Translations under genes and position numbers: made by a program | NCBI GenBank assembly: GCA_964522105.1 | Contig: CAZFVA010000004.1 | Coordinates: 1-64,000, forward strand | From: JAGOFO01 sp964522105 | Lineage (GTDB): Bacteria > Myxococcota_A > UBA9042 > DTJE01 | DNA length: 64,000 bases | Direction: 5' to 3' | The notes under the pieces: model-generated | What the model saw: only the letters and a program-made list of their open reading frames with translations | What the model was told of the DNA's origin: nothing | Databases searched by the model: none | Part shown: positions 19,401-27,765 of the stretch, one piece after another | Numbering within the stretch: the first letter of the stretch is position 1 | Layout of the letters: each line of letters starts with the position of its first letter

Positions 19401-20996
19401 GCAGACCTGATAATGCTGGGCGACACAGTCCGAACTAACGGCGCACCGGCGCAGGCACTTGAATGGTATCTGATGGCATCAAAAGAAGGATGCTCCAGGA
19501 AAGTAGCCCTTCACAAGGCGCTGGAAGCTGCGGTCGAAGCAAACGACTTTGCAGGGGCCCGTGGACTTCTGATGGATATCCTTCAGGACGAACAGGACGG
19601 CCTGAAAAAGTCCGACTACTACGTCGCTTCGGCAATGCTTGCCAGAAATAACCTTAACGACGACGAACTGGCTATTTCACATCTGAAAATGGCCCTTGAA
19701 CACAATCCGGACAATTCACAGGCCGCAGAGCCGCTTCAGGAATACCTGACAGGTCTTAACCGGTTTGAAGAGCTTGCCGATATGTTGTCGCTTCGGGCCA
19801 GGCACTACCGCATGGAATCTGATGACAAAAACCTTGTCGAAGTACTGAAGCAACTGGCCGATGTCTTTGAATCCGGGCTTCACAACAACAGAAAGGCGGC
19901 CGAAATCTTCAAACAGATCCTGACATGTGCACCGCAGGACTCGGCGACCCGGAAAAGACTGGCCGACTCTCTGGCCAGGATTCCGGGCGCGGAAAAAGAA
20001 GCGCTGGATACATTCAGGCAGGTCGTGGCCACCGATCCGACATCAATCGAATCGTTCAGATCTTTGCGGGATCTGGCAATCCTCACGTCTGACCAGAACC
20101 TTTCAACAATAGCCAGTTCAGCGCTGCTGGTGCTGGGCCAGGGCGATGATTCAGACTTCAACATGGTCAGCCAGCACAGAACTGCCGCCTTGAAACTGAA
20201 AAGGGACCGCCTTCCGCCGGACGCTTTCACGGGACTTATCGCAACGACTGTTGAAATACCGGTTGCCCGTATTTTTGCGCTGATTCACCAGCCGATTCTT
20301 AACCTTGTGCCTTTCCACAATCCGTCGGAATCCGGCCTGAAAGCTGCCGACCGTATTGATATGACGCAGACTGGACTGCTGCAGACGATGGCTGTCGCTG
20401 TAAGTCGATTCTTTTCACTGGATCTGCCTGTTTTCTGGCACGTTCGCGGTTCATCAGGAATCAAGAAGGCGCCGTTTGCAGAAAAGTCAGTGCTTGTCGG
20501 TGATGATGTCCTGACTTCCTGGCGTGGTAAGGATCTGCGGTACGCGCTGGCCAGGGCAATCGTTTCATTTGCCCCCGGATATGAACTTGCCGGCATCCTT
20601 GACGCCGCCTCGATGCGCATGTTCTTCCTTGCCGCCTTGAAAATGAGCTACCCGGACTATCCGCTTCCCGCTGATGCCACAGGCGCAGGGGAGTTCGTGC
20701 CTGCCCTTTCCAGAATGCTGAAGGAACCTCAACTGGCAGAAATTCGCGAAATCCTGGGCACATTCAGAAAACAGCAACGACCGGTTGATCTGCCGGGTTA
20801 CATGAGAGCGGTTGACATGGCGGCGGCCAGAGCCGGCCTGTTCATGGCAAGCGACCTTGAGGTGGCAGCGGCCAGAACTATGGACGGCGACCTGGTTCTG
20901 TCTGACATGGAACCTGAAGATAGGCTGGTTGAGCTTTGTGCATGGGCCGTATCAAACGAAAACGCCGAACTTCGAAGCCTTATGCTTCAGGATTAA
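16500..20996 (+). CDS. very long TPR-repeat protein (1498 residues)
   Basis: A helical-repeat protein of about 1500 residues with no signal peptide or membrane segment. TPR-like units run through most of it, for example LNPTDADCALKLATIYLSKN and INPDNLAAVRRLASIEYSLG. The last 250 residues form a separate domain with SWRGKDLRYALARAIVSF. Similar C-terminal domains occur on long TPR proteins of Myxococcota-type genomes, but no enzymatic motif is seen. The ATG at 16500 follows GGAGGA at 16491-16496; an in-frame TTG at 16431 is rejected. It is probably a cytoplasmic scaffold. It may be read with the bat genes or from its own promoter. Function unknown. Confidence 0.88.
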   Translation: MNLLKLQIQTTRHISLPVKMAMADNNPVNYMNRAALLFYAAHRLLRLACGCCYGFESVSARSGEFKALVSALTNPEERCEGPFKELHAILATEDIKLALETLVTEATAFLDPEKIIRRGEEDWFISADAVEQILTTLLPLATALQLASSDNRGNIYVPAGPAGCATINIPGTPSFRTVCLLPDNSIADCGPALHDRDVACESQTIIPWPGIESAFETAEGLVIDDSGTLMAPVGRLTASTATGRLLAWHNQNTWDTANRLLNAKLKSSAAEYLLVRTTDDSQWQSPAFVQKLHDFMADNQIIDALDPFHTYAVRILEEIESRHKADSNFGAVADVMIVRQQFQQGHDRALTLTGLANIYSERLADNAAAQLCLVKAIEATPDNPDILAELMELVREGNAGESHAGPTSLELAREFIRIAKGSGRKGKDIEDLARKAVTLASTADDPDTFEDAIKTCIACSTDRSVELEMTGMLAELLSHSEDRTEELAAAHARILELYPDDIISLDYIISRIDSPEEIINECATRLKSAWKPDSRAQILRYQADALIKIGDMTAATLALTNASTLLPESTEILDLLCKVLKESQDWPSLTGIMKRRADLDGNPVFAKSMILEITDIALEKMDSPATALGYLNQIADASGLDVLRRLYLVHSKMGMWIQAAQDLKLITDQTADDEELRTLAGIYRNKLGQTGEAAKILKGMLNSLDGAALAAAALDLAATMEESGETADLPEILTKALNATTDQTTKTAILKRLGNLHSDDETGSAATAMRYFEESLRLNPTDADCALKLATIYLSKNMAEKAVPLFEAPARKAASDGLADVECRLRLLAAEACERCSDMGGAATQLSRILAINPDNLAAVRRLASIEYSLGNYDRTISLLESVFPENHHFVESDAPLLRELGRALTGRNDPTNGLERLKQAWQLDGDKSEPVLRELADTAVAAGELGAAVNYLHTLILNETPGPRRFADLIMLGDTVRTNGAPAQALEWYLMASKEGCSRKVALHKALEAAVEANDFAGARGLLMDILQDEQDGLKKSDYYVASAMLARNNLNDDELAISHLKMALEHNPDNSQAAEPLQEYLTGLNRFEELADMLSLRARHYRMESDDKNLVEVLKQLADVFESGLHNNRKAAEIFKQILTCAPQDSATRKRLADSLARIPGAEKEALDTFRQVVATDPTSIESFRSLRDLAILTSDQNLSTIASSALLVLGQGDDSDFNMVSQHRTAALKLKRDRLPPDAFTGLIATTVEIPVARIFALIHQPILNLVPFHNPSESGLKAADRIDMTQTGLLQTMAVAVSRFFSLDLPVFWHVRGSSGIKKAPFAEKSVLVGDDVLTSWRGKDLRYALARAIVSFAPGYELAGILDAASMRMFFLAALKMSYPDYPLPADATGAGEFVPALSRMLKEPQLAEIREILGTFRKQQRPVDLPGYMRAVDMAAARAGLFMASDLEVAAARTMDGDLVLSDMEPEDRLVELCAWAVSNENAELRSLMLQD

Positions 20997-21009
20997 AGCG
21001 GACGACCAT

Positions 21010-23235
21010 TCAATAATCAATTTCACTGCCAAGATCGTAGTCAACCACTTCCGGAAATATCTTGTCGTACAACTGCCTGCGTTCCGCCGACCCGAGATAA
21101 ATGGCAGCGTATCGAATCAGGTGCTCAGCCACCTTTCTACAATAATTCCGGCCCTCATTATAGGGAATCATCTCGACCATCTCGTCCAGCGGCAACCCTT
21201 TGTTAAGATTCATAAACTTCTTTATGGCCGGGGCGCCTGAATTATACGCGGCCGAGGCGAAAACAATCTGACCTTTGAAATCCTTGTAAAGCTGCGACAG
21301 GTACCAGGTGCCAAACAACACATTGCGCCCAGGCTCAAAGAACGTGTCGAGTTCCCAGGGAACGCCAACACCCTTTCCAACAATCCGGGCCGTTGCGGCA
21401 ATCATCTGCATCACGCCCAGGGCGGCGGTGTAACTGATCTGCTTGGAATCATAACGACTTTCCTGACGCATAATCGCGTACGGCCACAATTCAGGAATGC
21501 CGAACTTTTCAGTGGCGGCAGACACAAGCGATCTGTACGCCTTCGGATACATTGTCATCCAGAAAATCGCAGTCTGCCTGGTCGGTGTCTTGCCAAAATA
21601 CCGGCCAAACTCAGCCCCTGATCTCGAAAATAACTTATTATATTGCTCGGTTGCATCATAAACCGTAACCATCAACCGGGCTCTGTCGGCACCCTTCAGC
21701 CGTTTTTCCGCAGTCTTTGCCACACTGCTGTAAAGATTCCACGCCCTGCGCGGTTCGCCAACTTCGGCAAGCGTCCGGACCCTCGAAAGCGTCGAATTGA
21801 CGCCATCAGGCATTTTGTCATCTTTCCACAACGGTTCGGGCTCGGGGGCAACTGCGGCGCTGCCGGTAATCCAGTCAGGCAAAGGCGTACCGTTCCATTG
21901 TTTCAAACGTTTCGCAGCCAGCACAGAATACCAGGTCAACGGATAACGCTGGATCACTTCATTCATCCATGCTGCCGCTTCCCGTTTATTACCTAGATTT
22001 CGCCACGCCATACCGCCCCAGTACATGGCCTTCCCGGCCACAAGGCAGTTGCCAAGCTTCTTCATGCTGCCAAAGACTTTCAGCGCGTCGTCGTACCGCT
22101 TCATCCGGTACAGCGACCATCCCTTGAACCACAACATGTAGCTGTATCTTTCGCTGTTCCGGAATTTTTTCAGGAACTTATCCATTTCTGGCAGGGCTTT
22201 TTCATATTCCCGATGGTCATAAGGCAGCCACGCCAGATAGTAATGGGCCAGCATCCGGTTTTTTGATGCGCCGGTCTGAATGTACTGGCGGAAATGCTTT
22301 TCCGCGCTGTCATAATCCTCAAGCCGGGCATACGCCCTGGCCAGCAGAAAAGTCCCTTCGGCATCAACCGCTACACCACTTTTTCTGGCATAAAGCAGCA
22401 GATCCAGCGCCTCCTGCGGATTATCCCTGACATGAATCAGATGGGACCTGGCCAGCCTGTAAGCCAGTTCAGGCGACTTGTCACCCCCGTCCCAAAGCTT
22501 CTGCAACACCCTCTGAGCTTCGAAAAAATCAACTGCGTCAAAAAAACTATCGGCCCGCTTACGCAACTCAGATGACGTCAGATCTTCTTCGCGTATCCCT
22601 GTCTGCGTGGCAGCGACCGTGTCAGGCATTTCAATAAACAGCCTGCGCAGTGCAGCTCCCCTGTCCGGTTCAGCCCTGGATCTGGCAAGCAGAAGCCTTG
22701 CCCGGGCCTCACTGCTGCGCCGCGCCCGTCCCCTGATTACAGCTTCCGCCTGTCCGGCGGCACTCCCGGTATCCCCGGCTTCAAGCGAAGCCTCGCCGGA
22801 CAGAAGGCGGGCCTCAAGCGTCCGGTCAGAATCCGGAAAACGACTGATCATCTCGCCAAGGGCTGCCATACCGGCCGGACGTTCGCCACCGGCAAGCATC
22901 GCCCGCGCTTTTTCAAACAGCACTACGTCCGCAAGACCAGCGGGTACCGACGACAAATCGATGTCTGACATGACAGGCAAGGCCCGATCGACTTTTGACT
23001 TCTGACCCAGAATCGCGCGAGCCATCACAAGCGACGACTGCACCTGTTGATTGGAGGGCTTCCCGGATTTGCCAGCCACATCCGTCAGTACAGATTCAGC
23101 ATCAGCAAAAAAGCCGAGCCTGTTAAGTGCCGACGCCTTGACCAGGACATCATGAAAATCGCGTTCCCCGGCAAAAGCTGCACTGCCGGTAAACACGACA
23201 ACGATCATCAGTATTATTGATTTAAGGTCAGACAT
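21010..23235 (-). CDS. slt: soluble lytic murein transglycosylase (Slt/MltE-like)
   Basis: A 741-residue periplasmic protein. A signal peptide (MSDLKSIILMIVVVFTGSAAFA, split here as residues 1-22) is followed by a long helical superhelix with TPR-like units, then a C-terminal transglycosylase domain. The catalytic glutamate is in AIMRQESRYD, followed by ALGVMQMIAATA and AYNSGAPA, the family motifs. It cleaves peptidoglycan with 1,6-anhydro ring formation. The start at 23235 is preferred over an upstream in-frame ATG because AGAGGAAACGG precedes it and it opens the signal peptide. It overlaps the end of the radical SAM gene by eight bases, so the two are coupled. The stop is 13 bases from the convergent TPR gene. 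Confidence 0.92.
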   Translation of the reverse strand: MSDLKSIILMIVVVFTGSAAFAGERDFHDVLVKASALNRLGFFADAESVLTDVAGKSGKPSNQQVQSSLVMARAILGQKSKVDRALPVMSDIDLSSVPAGLADVVLFEKARAMLAGGERPAGMAALGEMISRFPDSDRTLEARLLSGEASLEAGDTGSAAGQAEAVIRGRARRSSEARARLLLARSRAEPDRGAALRRLFIEMPDTVAATQTGIREEDLTSSELRKRADSFFDAVDFFEAQRVLQKLWDGGDKSPELAYRLARSHLIHVRDNPQEALDLLLYARKSGVAVDAEGTFLLARAYARLEDYDSAEKHFRQYIQTGASKNRMLAHYYLAWLPYDHREYEKALPEMDKFLKKFRNSERYSYMLWFKGWSLYRMKRYDDALKVFGSMKKLGNCLVAGKAMYWGGMAWRNLGNKREAAAWMNEVIQRYPLTWYSVLAAKRLKQWNGTPLPDWITGSAAVAPEPEPLWKDDKMPDGVNSTLSRVRTLAEVGEPRRAWNLYSSVAKTAEKRLKGADRARLMVTVYDATEQYNKLFSRSGAEFGRYFGKTPTRQTAIFWMTMYPKAYRSLVSAATEKFGIPELWPYAIMRQESRYDSKQISYTAALGVMQMIAATARIVGKGVGVPWELDTFFEPGRNVLFGTWYLSQLYKDFKGQIVFASAAYNSGAPAIKKFMNLNKGLPLDEMVEMIPYNEGRNYCRKVAEHLIRYAAIYLGSAERRQLYDKIFPEVVDYDLGSEIDY

Positions 23236-25705
23236 CCGTTTCCTCTGAACTGGCGACAGGCTCAGGCTCTGTCGCGCAAGCCCTCGGATTATCATACAAC
23301 CTTACCAGGTCTGTCGGCACATACTGACGGCCAAACAGGGAAGACAACCATGAATGCGCCTTTTCAGCCGGCCTGTCTGCCCTTCCCGGCCACAAGAGCG
23401 ACCACACTGTTTCACCGGGAACCAGGGGACATGGATTTACAAACGCAAAACCTGGCACATTTTCAATGTCAACAACCGGGCCGCCGTCAAAAAGCCCGAG
23501 CAGGCCGGGGATTACCGCCGGGTCAGCCGGGCATGAAAACGCAAATCTGGACGGCTTGAAACCGCCGCGCTTTCCGGTCGCCTCACAAACAGAAAGAAAC
23601 GTAATCCCATCAACAGATGCGGCATTCAACCGTTCAAGGTCCGGCAGACATCCAGAGTCCATCGCGATCAATCTGGCGTCTACCCACTCACCGATCGACT
23701 GGTAACCAACCGGCATCGGCTCGCAGTAGGAAAACTTCGGCATCGGGTGAAAACCACCTGAAAAAACGGGTTCATAACCGGCCCTTTTGAAAATTCGTGG
23801 CACATGTTTCACCATATCAATCTGTGAAAGCCACGTCGCCGAGCCTGTTTTTGTCATTATCAGATGAAACACCGGCGAAACCGGGGCCGCTCCCGCAGTC
23901 TGCACCTCTTGTTCAGTACCGGGTTCAACCTCGGATTCGATGCAGGGTTCCGGCGTTTTGGGAACCGCGCCGTCCTGCGCCAGACCGGCACCGATAACCG
24001 CAATTCGGCCGCGTTCAGCCGCCAGCAACGCTGGATTGCACCCTGCGCCGCAGTTATGACACACAACACCGGATTCAAAATCTTCGGGGGAAAGCCCGCC
24101 ACTGCGTGGTTTTTCACATGGGGGCGTCACAACAGCCTCTACCGACTTCTGCCACTCCCTTTCCAAAAACTGTTTCGAAACAAACAAATCCGCCATGTCC
24201 CACGGCAACGCGCCATCATGTGGCACCGGCTTTCTGAAAGGCTCAGGGTCAACCGCGACCTTTTCAAAGGCGGCGTCCCACTTTGCCGGTTCAAACGTTT
24301 CAGTCCAGTTGTCAAACCTGCAACCGTCTGAATAAGCCTGCTCAATCACGTCGGCAACAGACCTGTCACCCCTTGCAAGCACGGCCTCAAGGCGGCTAAG
24401 GCGCTGATCTGTCCACTTGAATCCGACACCGGTTCTGGCGGCAGCTTCGCGAATAATGCGCTGACGATTGCGAACATCTTCAGGGTCGGCCATTCCCTCC
24501 CATTGAAACGGGGTATGCGGTCTTGGTACAAACACTCCGACAGCGGCATTTACATCAGCCCTGCCCATCCCGCGCCCAAGCTTCAAAACCCTTCTTGCCA
24601 GATCAACTATCCGNNNNNNNNNNNNNNNNNNNNNNNNNNNNNNNNNNNNNNNNNNNNNNNNNNNNNNNNNNNNNNNNNNNNNNNNNNNNNNNNNNNNNNN
24701 NNNNNNNNNNNNNGGCAAGGCCGGATAGTCGGCCGGGGACAGTGAACCAAGCGAAACTTCCTCGTACCCGCACTGGCGTATCGCCTCGAGGCTGTCATGC
24801 AGAACCTTCGCCGGGTCGCGATCCCGCAGCGGCCGATACGAAAAACCGGCCTCACAGAACCTGCACCCTTCCGAACATCCGCGGGCAATTTCCATCGAAA
24901 CACGATCAAAAACAGCGCGGTTCCATGGCATCAATGATCTGGTCGGAATCGGATAATCATCCAGTCTTTCAAGAACCACTTTTCTAACACTGGCCGGAAC
25001 CCCGTCAAAAGCCGGTTTGGGAATCAGGAACCCCGAAACATCATCACGTTCGACGTTATAAAATGACGGAACGTACATTCCCGGCATTTGCGAAAGGCTT
25101 TTATGTATGTCTTTTCTGGAAGCACCGGCACGCCGCATCCGACCGACAGTCCTGACAATATCAGCCAGTGAAGCCTCGGCCTCCCCGATAAAAACGGCGT
25201 CAAAAAACGGGGCCATAGGCTCGGGATGGGATGCACACGGACCACCGGCCAGAATTATCGGATGCGTATCATCACGATCAACCGTTCGCAGCGGAATGCC
25301 TGAAAGTTCAAGGCCGGCCAGGACATTGGTATAGCAGAGCTCATGCTGCAGTGAAAAACCGATCAGATCAAACTGACCAAGCGGGGTCCAGGTTTCCAGT
25401 GAAACCATCGGCAACTTTCTGGTGCGAAGTTCCGCCTCGAGGTCAGGCCACGGGGAAAAAGCCCGTTCAACTGCGATATCTTTTTCTGCGGACAGATATG
25501 AATACAGTATATGGGTGCCCAGATGGGACATCCCGACTTCATAAGCATCCGGGAAGAAAAGGGCTATTGAGCTGGACGCCCCCGGGTTGGCCGATGACCC
25601 GTATTCACCCCCGACATAACGCGACGGCTGTGCCAGATCATGCAAAAAGTCGGCCCAGGGATGGTTCGCCATGTTCCGGGCCACTTTATTTTCAGTTTCA
25701 ATCAT
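23228..25705 (-). CDS. radical SAM protein (TIGR03960-like) fused to a DUF2344 domain, with an assembly gap
   Basis: The N-terminal part has a B12-binding-like Rossmann region (LFFPDAYEVGMSHLGTHIL) and a radical SAM core with the 4Fe-4S site ARGCSEGCRFCEAGFSY. A C-terminal module starting near FHLIMTKTGSATWLSQIDM matches the TIGR03936/DUF2344 family. A CHNCGAGCNP cluster lies between them. These two modules occur together in many bacteria, often beside RNase G or ribosomal protein L21/L27 genes; the reaction is not known. The 100-N gap falls just after the radical SAM core. Frame continuity across it is consistent with one gene, but residues there are missing. The start is uncertain: ATG 25705 has no clear ribosome site, ATG 25672 is an alternative. 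Confidence 0.85.
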   Translation of the reverse strand: MIETENKVARNMANHPWADFLHDLAQPSRYVGGEYGSSANPGASSSIALFFPDAYEVGMSHLGTHILYSYLSAEKDIAVERAFSPWPDLEAELRTRKLPMVSLETWTPLGQFDLIGFSLQHELCYTNVLAGLELSGIPLRTVDRDDTHPIILAGGPCASHPEPMAPFFDAVFIGEAEASLADIVRTVGRMRRAGASRKDIHKSLSQMPGMYVPSFYNVERDDVSGFLIPKPAFDGVPASVRKVVLERLDDYPIPTRSLMPWNRAVFDRVSMEIARGCSEGCRFCEAGFSYRPLRDRDPAKVLHDSLEAIRQCGYEEVSLGSLSPADYPALXXXXXXXXXXXXXXXXXXXXXXXXXXXXXXXXXXRIVDLARRVLKLGRGMGRADVNAAVGVFVPRPHTPFQWEGMADPEDVRNRQRIIREAAARTGVGFKWTDQRLSRLEAVLARGDRSVADVIEQAYSDGCRFDNWTETFEPAKWDAAFEKVAVDPEPFRKPVPHDGALPWDMADLFVSKQFLEREWQKSVEAVVTPPCEKPRSGGLSPEDFESGVVCHNCGAGCNPALLAAERGRIAVIGAGLAQDGAVPKTPEPCIESEVEPGTEQEVQTAGAAPVSPVFHLIMTKTGSATWLSQIDMVKHVPRIFKRAGYEPVFSGGFHPMPKFSYCEPMPVGYQSIGEWVDARLIAMDSGCLPDLERLNAASVDGITFLSVCEATGKRGGFKPSRFAFSCPADPAVIPGLLGLFDGGPVVDIENVPGFAFVNPCPLVPGETVWSLLWPGRADRPAEKAHSWLSSLFGRQYVPTDLVRLYDNPRACATEPEPVASSEETDV
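24614..24713. other. assembly gap (100 N)
   Basis: Exactly 100 N, a scaffold join of unknown true length, inside the radical SAM gene. Confidence 0.98.
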
Positions 25706-25722
25706 CGATTTTTGATGCTCTT

Positions 25723-27765
25723 TTACGCCAGATTAAGCGTCACACGATCACGCCTTGGATCAACTTCACGCACAACCATGCGCAAACGACTGCCGGGCAA
25801 CGCCCGACCGGCTCCGGGAACCGGCAGCACAAGCCCTGTTTCATCAAGTTCAACAAGAGCCCTGGCGCCGATCTGGGCAACAACCTCACCCTCAACCTGT
25901 TGCCCGAGCCCTGCCTGAAGGTACTTCAACACCCAGTATCTTCTGGCTTCTCTCTCGACCTTTGTAAGGATTTCAGTCCTGTTTTCCAGCTCACCGAACA
26001 TCACCAGAAGCCGATCCTTATCAATCGGGGCCACGCCATCTTGCAGAAATCCTTTGATCTGCACGTGTGCCACAAAATCCTGGAACCTGCGAAGCGGCGA
26101 TGTGACCTGGGTATAACCAACTACCCCCAGGGAAAAATGAAAGCCCGGTATTGTAGTTAATTCGCCGCGTTTCATTGACCGCAGCAGCGTATATGCCATG
26201 GCCTTGGAGTCCTGCGGGATACCCTTGAGCCTGTCCTCAATCTGCCCGTCCGGCGCATCCTGTCTGCGGTACACGACCGGAATATTATTCTGACGCGCGA
26301 ATCCACCGGCTACAGCCCCGGCCAGAATCATGAATTCAGCCACCAGACCGCGCGAACGCGACGTGCCTGAAATCCTTTTGACAACCGGCTCGCCATCAAC
26401 AAGATAGACCGAGTATTCATCGCGGTTCAGGATCACGGCCCCTTCGGCCAGGCGCTTATTCCGCAGAACAACAGCCAGCGTGTCCAGTTGACGAAGCGCC
26501 TCTGAAACCGTACCGGCGGACGCTGGATCACCCAGAATACTGTCTACTTCGTCATATGTGACGCGCGCCTGAATCCGTCCGACAACCGGCACAATCTTGA
26601 AATCTACCTGTTCACCATCGGCCGTCACAGTTACAACGAAGTCCAGCATCGGCCTGTCACCACCGGGCGAAAGCGACAGCGCACCTTCTGACAACACGGC
26701 TGGAAACATCGGGATAGTACCGGTCGGCACATAAAGACTGGACGCCCGGGACATACCGGCCCGACCGACTTCAGATTCAAGACTGATCGTCGAACTCGGA
26801 TCGGCCACCAGAATGTGAACCCGGAAAGCACCTTCGACCTGCTCGACCATCAGCGCATCATCGACGTCTTTAGTCCTGATATCATCGATGGCCAGCGGAC
26901 CGCAGCCACCTTCAGGCCAGACCAGTCTGACAGCACCAGGGGCTGCGCTGACTTTGCCCGCAAGCATTTCGGCTTCTACATCAACTGCCGGCGAAAACTG
27001 AGTTGAAATCCTGTTGCGCCGAATCGAAATTATCTCGTTCTCGTCCAGTATCCCCAGGCGCACAAGGTATTCAAACGCCACAAACTCAGGCTCACCGGTC
27101 GAGTCCCCACCCCTGAGTGCCTCGACAAGCGCAATCCCGCGTTTGCCATCGCGACCTTCCGGTCCTTCATAAACAAGACCGGTCAACCACCCGACACCTG
27201 CCGCGCCCAGTGGGTCTGCCATGTCAACCGACTCGCCGGCCTTCATCTTTTCAACCAGAACTTCACAGACGCGGGCCATCCTTTCACGTTCCTGATCACC
27301 CTGAAACTTGACGGTCATGGCCGACTCAACCGCTTTTACTGAATAAGGCTGATAGCGGCCGTCTTTTACACGCTTGAAATACACGCCGTCCTGCGCCAGC
27401 GTCCACGCCGCCGCAGCCTGGTGCTCGGGACCGTTATTGCCAAACATCAGTTCGGCAACCGCAGCGGCAGTAAACAGGTCACCCTCTCCGGCCAGCAGCT
27501 CCCAGGCCCCGGCAAGATCAGCATCTTTAATAAGAATATCAACGCGATTCCAGAAAGCGGCAAGTCCTGCGACGGCAGATTGAACCGGATGAACCGGAAC
27601 CTTGACCGTGGTTACAAAAATGATGCGGTCTTCGACCCAGGTCTCTTTTGAGCCGGTCTGGGTAATAACGGTCAATCTACCGTTTTTTGATTCAATTACA
27701 GCCCCGAACGCCGGCCCTTTGTCTGCACCGGCAAGGACCACGCAACCTGTATCATTCGATCCCAT
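25723..27765 (-). CDS. RNase II/R-type 3'-5' exoribonuclease (RNB domain)
   Basis: A 680-residue RNB-family protein. The active-site motif AIDDIRTKDVDDAL gives the four expected metal-binding aspartates, and RPMLDFVVTV and PLRRFQDFVAH are further family blocks. An SH3/S1-like barrel opens the protein (GPAFGAVIESKNGRLTVITQ) and an S1-like region closes it. It degrades single-stranded RNA from the 3' end. At 680 residues it is close to RNase II (about 640) and shorter than RNase R (about 810). The ATG follows GGAG and lies inside the end of lgt (14-base overlap). The downstream radical SAM gene begins 17 bases after its stop, so lgt, this gene, the radical SAM gene and slt may be one operon. 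Confidence 0.9.
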   Translation of the reverse strand: MGSNDTGCVVLAGADKGPAFGAVIESKNGRLTVITQTGSKETWVEDRIIFVTTVKVPVHPVQSAVAGLAAFWNRVDILIKDADLAGAWELLAGEGDLFTAAAVAELMFGNNGPEHQAAAAWTLAQDGVYFKRVKDGRYQPYSVKAVESAMTVKFQGDQERERMARVCEVLVEKMKAGESVDMADPLGAAGVGWLTGLVYEGPEGRDGKRGIALVEALRGGDSTGEPEFVAFEYLVRLGILDENEIISIRRNRISTQFSPAVDVEAEMLAGKVSAAPGAVRLVWPEGGCGPLAIDDIRTKDVDDALMVEQVEGAFRVHILVADPSSTISLESEVGRAGMSRASSLYVPTGTIPMFPAVLSEGALSLSPGGDRPMLDFVVTVTADGEQVDFKIVPVVGRIQARVTYDEVDSILGDPASAGTVSEALRQLDTLAVVLRNKRLAEGAVILNRDEYSVYLVDGEPVVKRISGTSRSRGLVAEFMILAGAVAGGFARQNNIPVVYRRQDAPDGQIEDRLKGIPQDSKAMAYTLLRSMKRGELTTIPGFHFSLGVVGYTQVTSPLRRFQDFVAHVQIKGFLQDGVAPIDKDRLLVMFGELENRTEILTKVEREARRYWVLKYLQAGLGQQVEGEVVAQIGARALVELDETGLVLPVPGAGRALPGSRLRMVVREVDPRRDRVTLNLA

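Noticed and set aside
25231..26160. 309-codon plus-strand frame across the radical SAM/exoribonuclease junction
   Set aside because: It runs antisense to two recognised genes and resembles no protein family.
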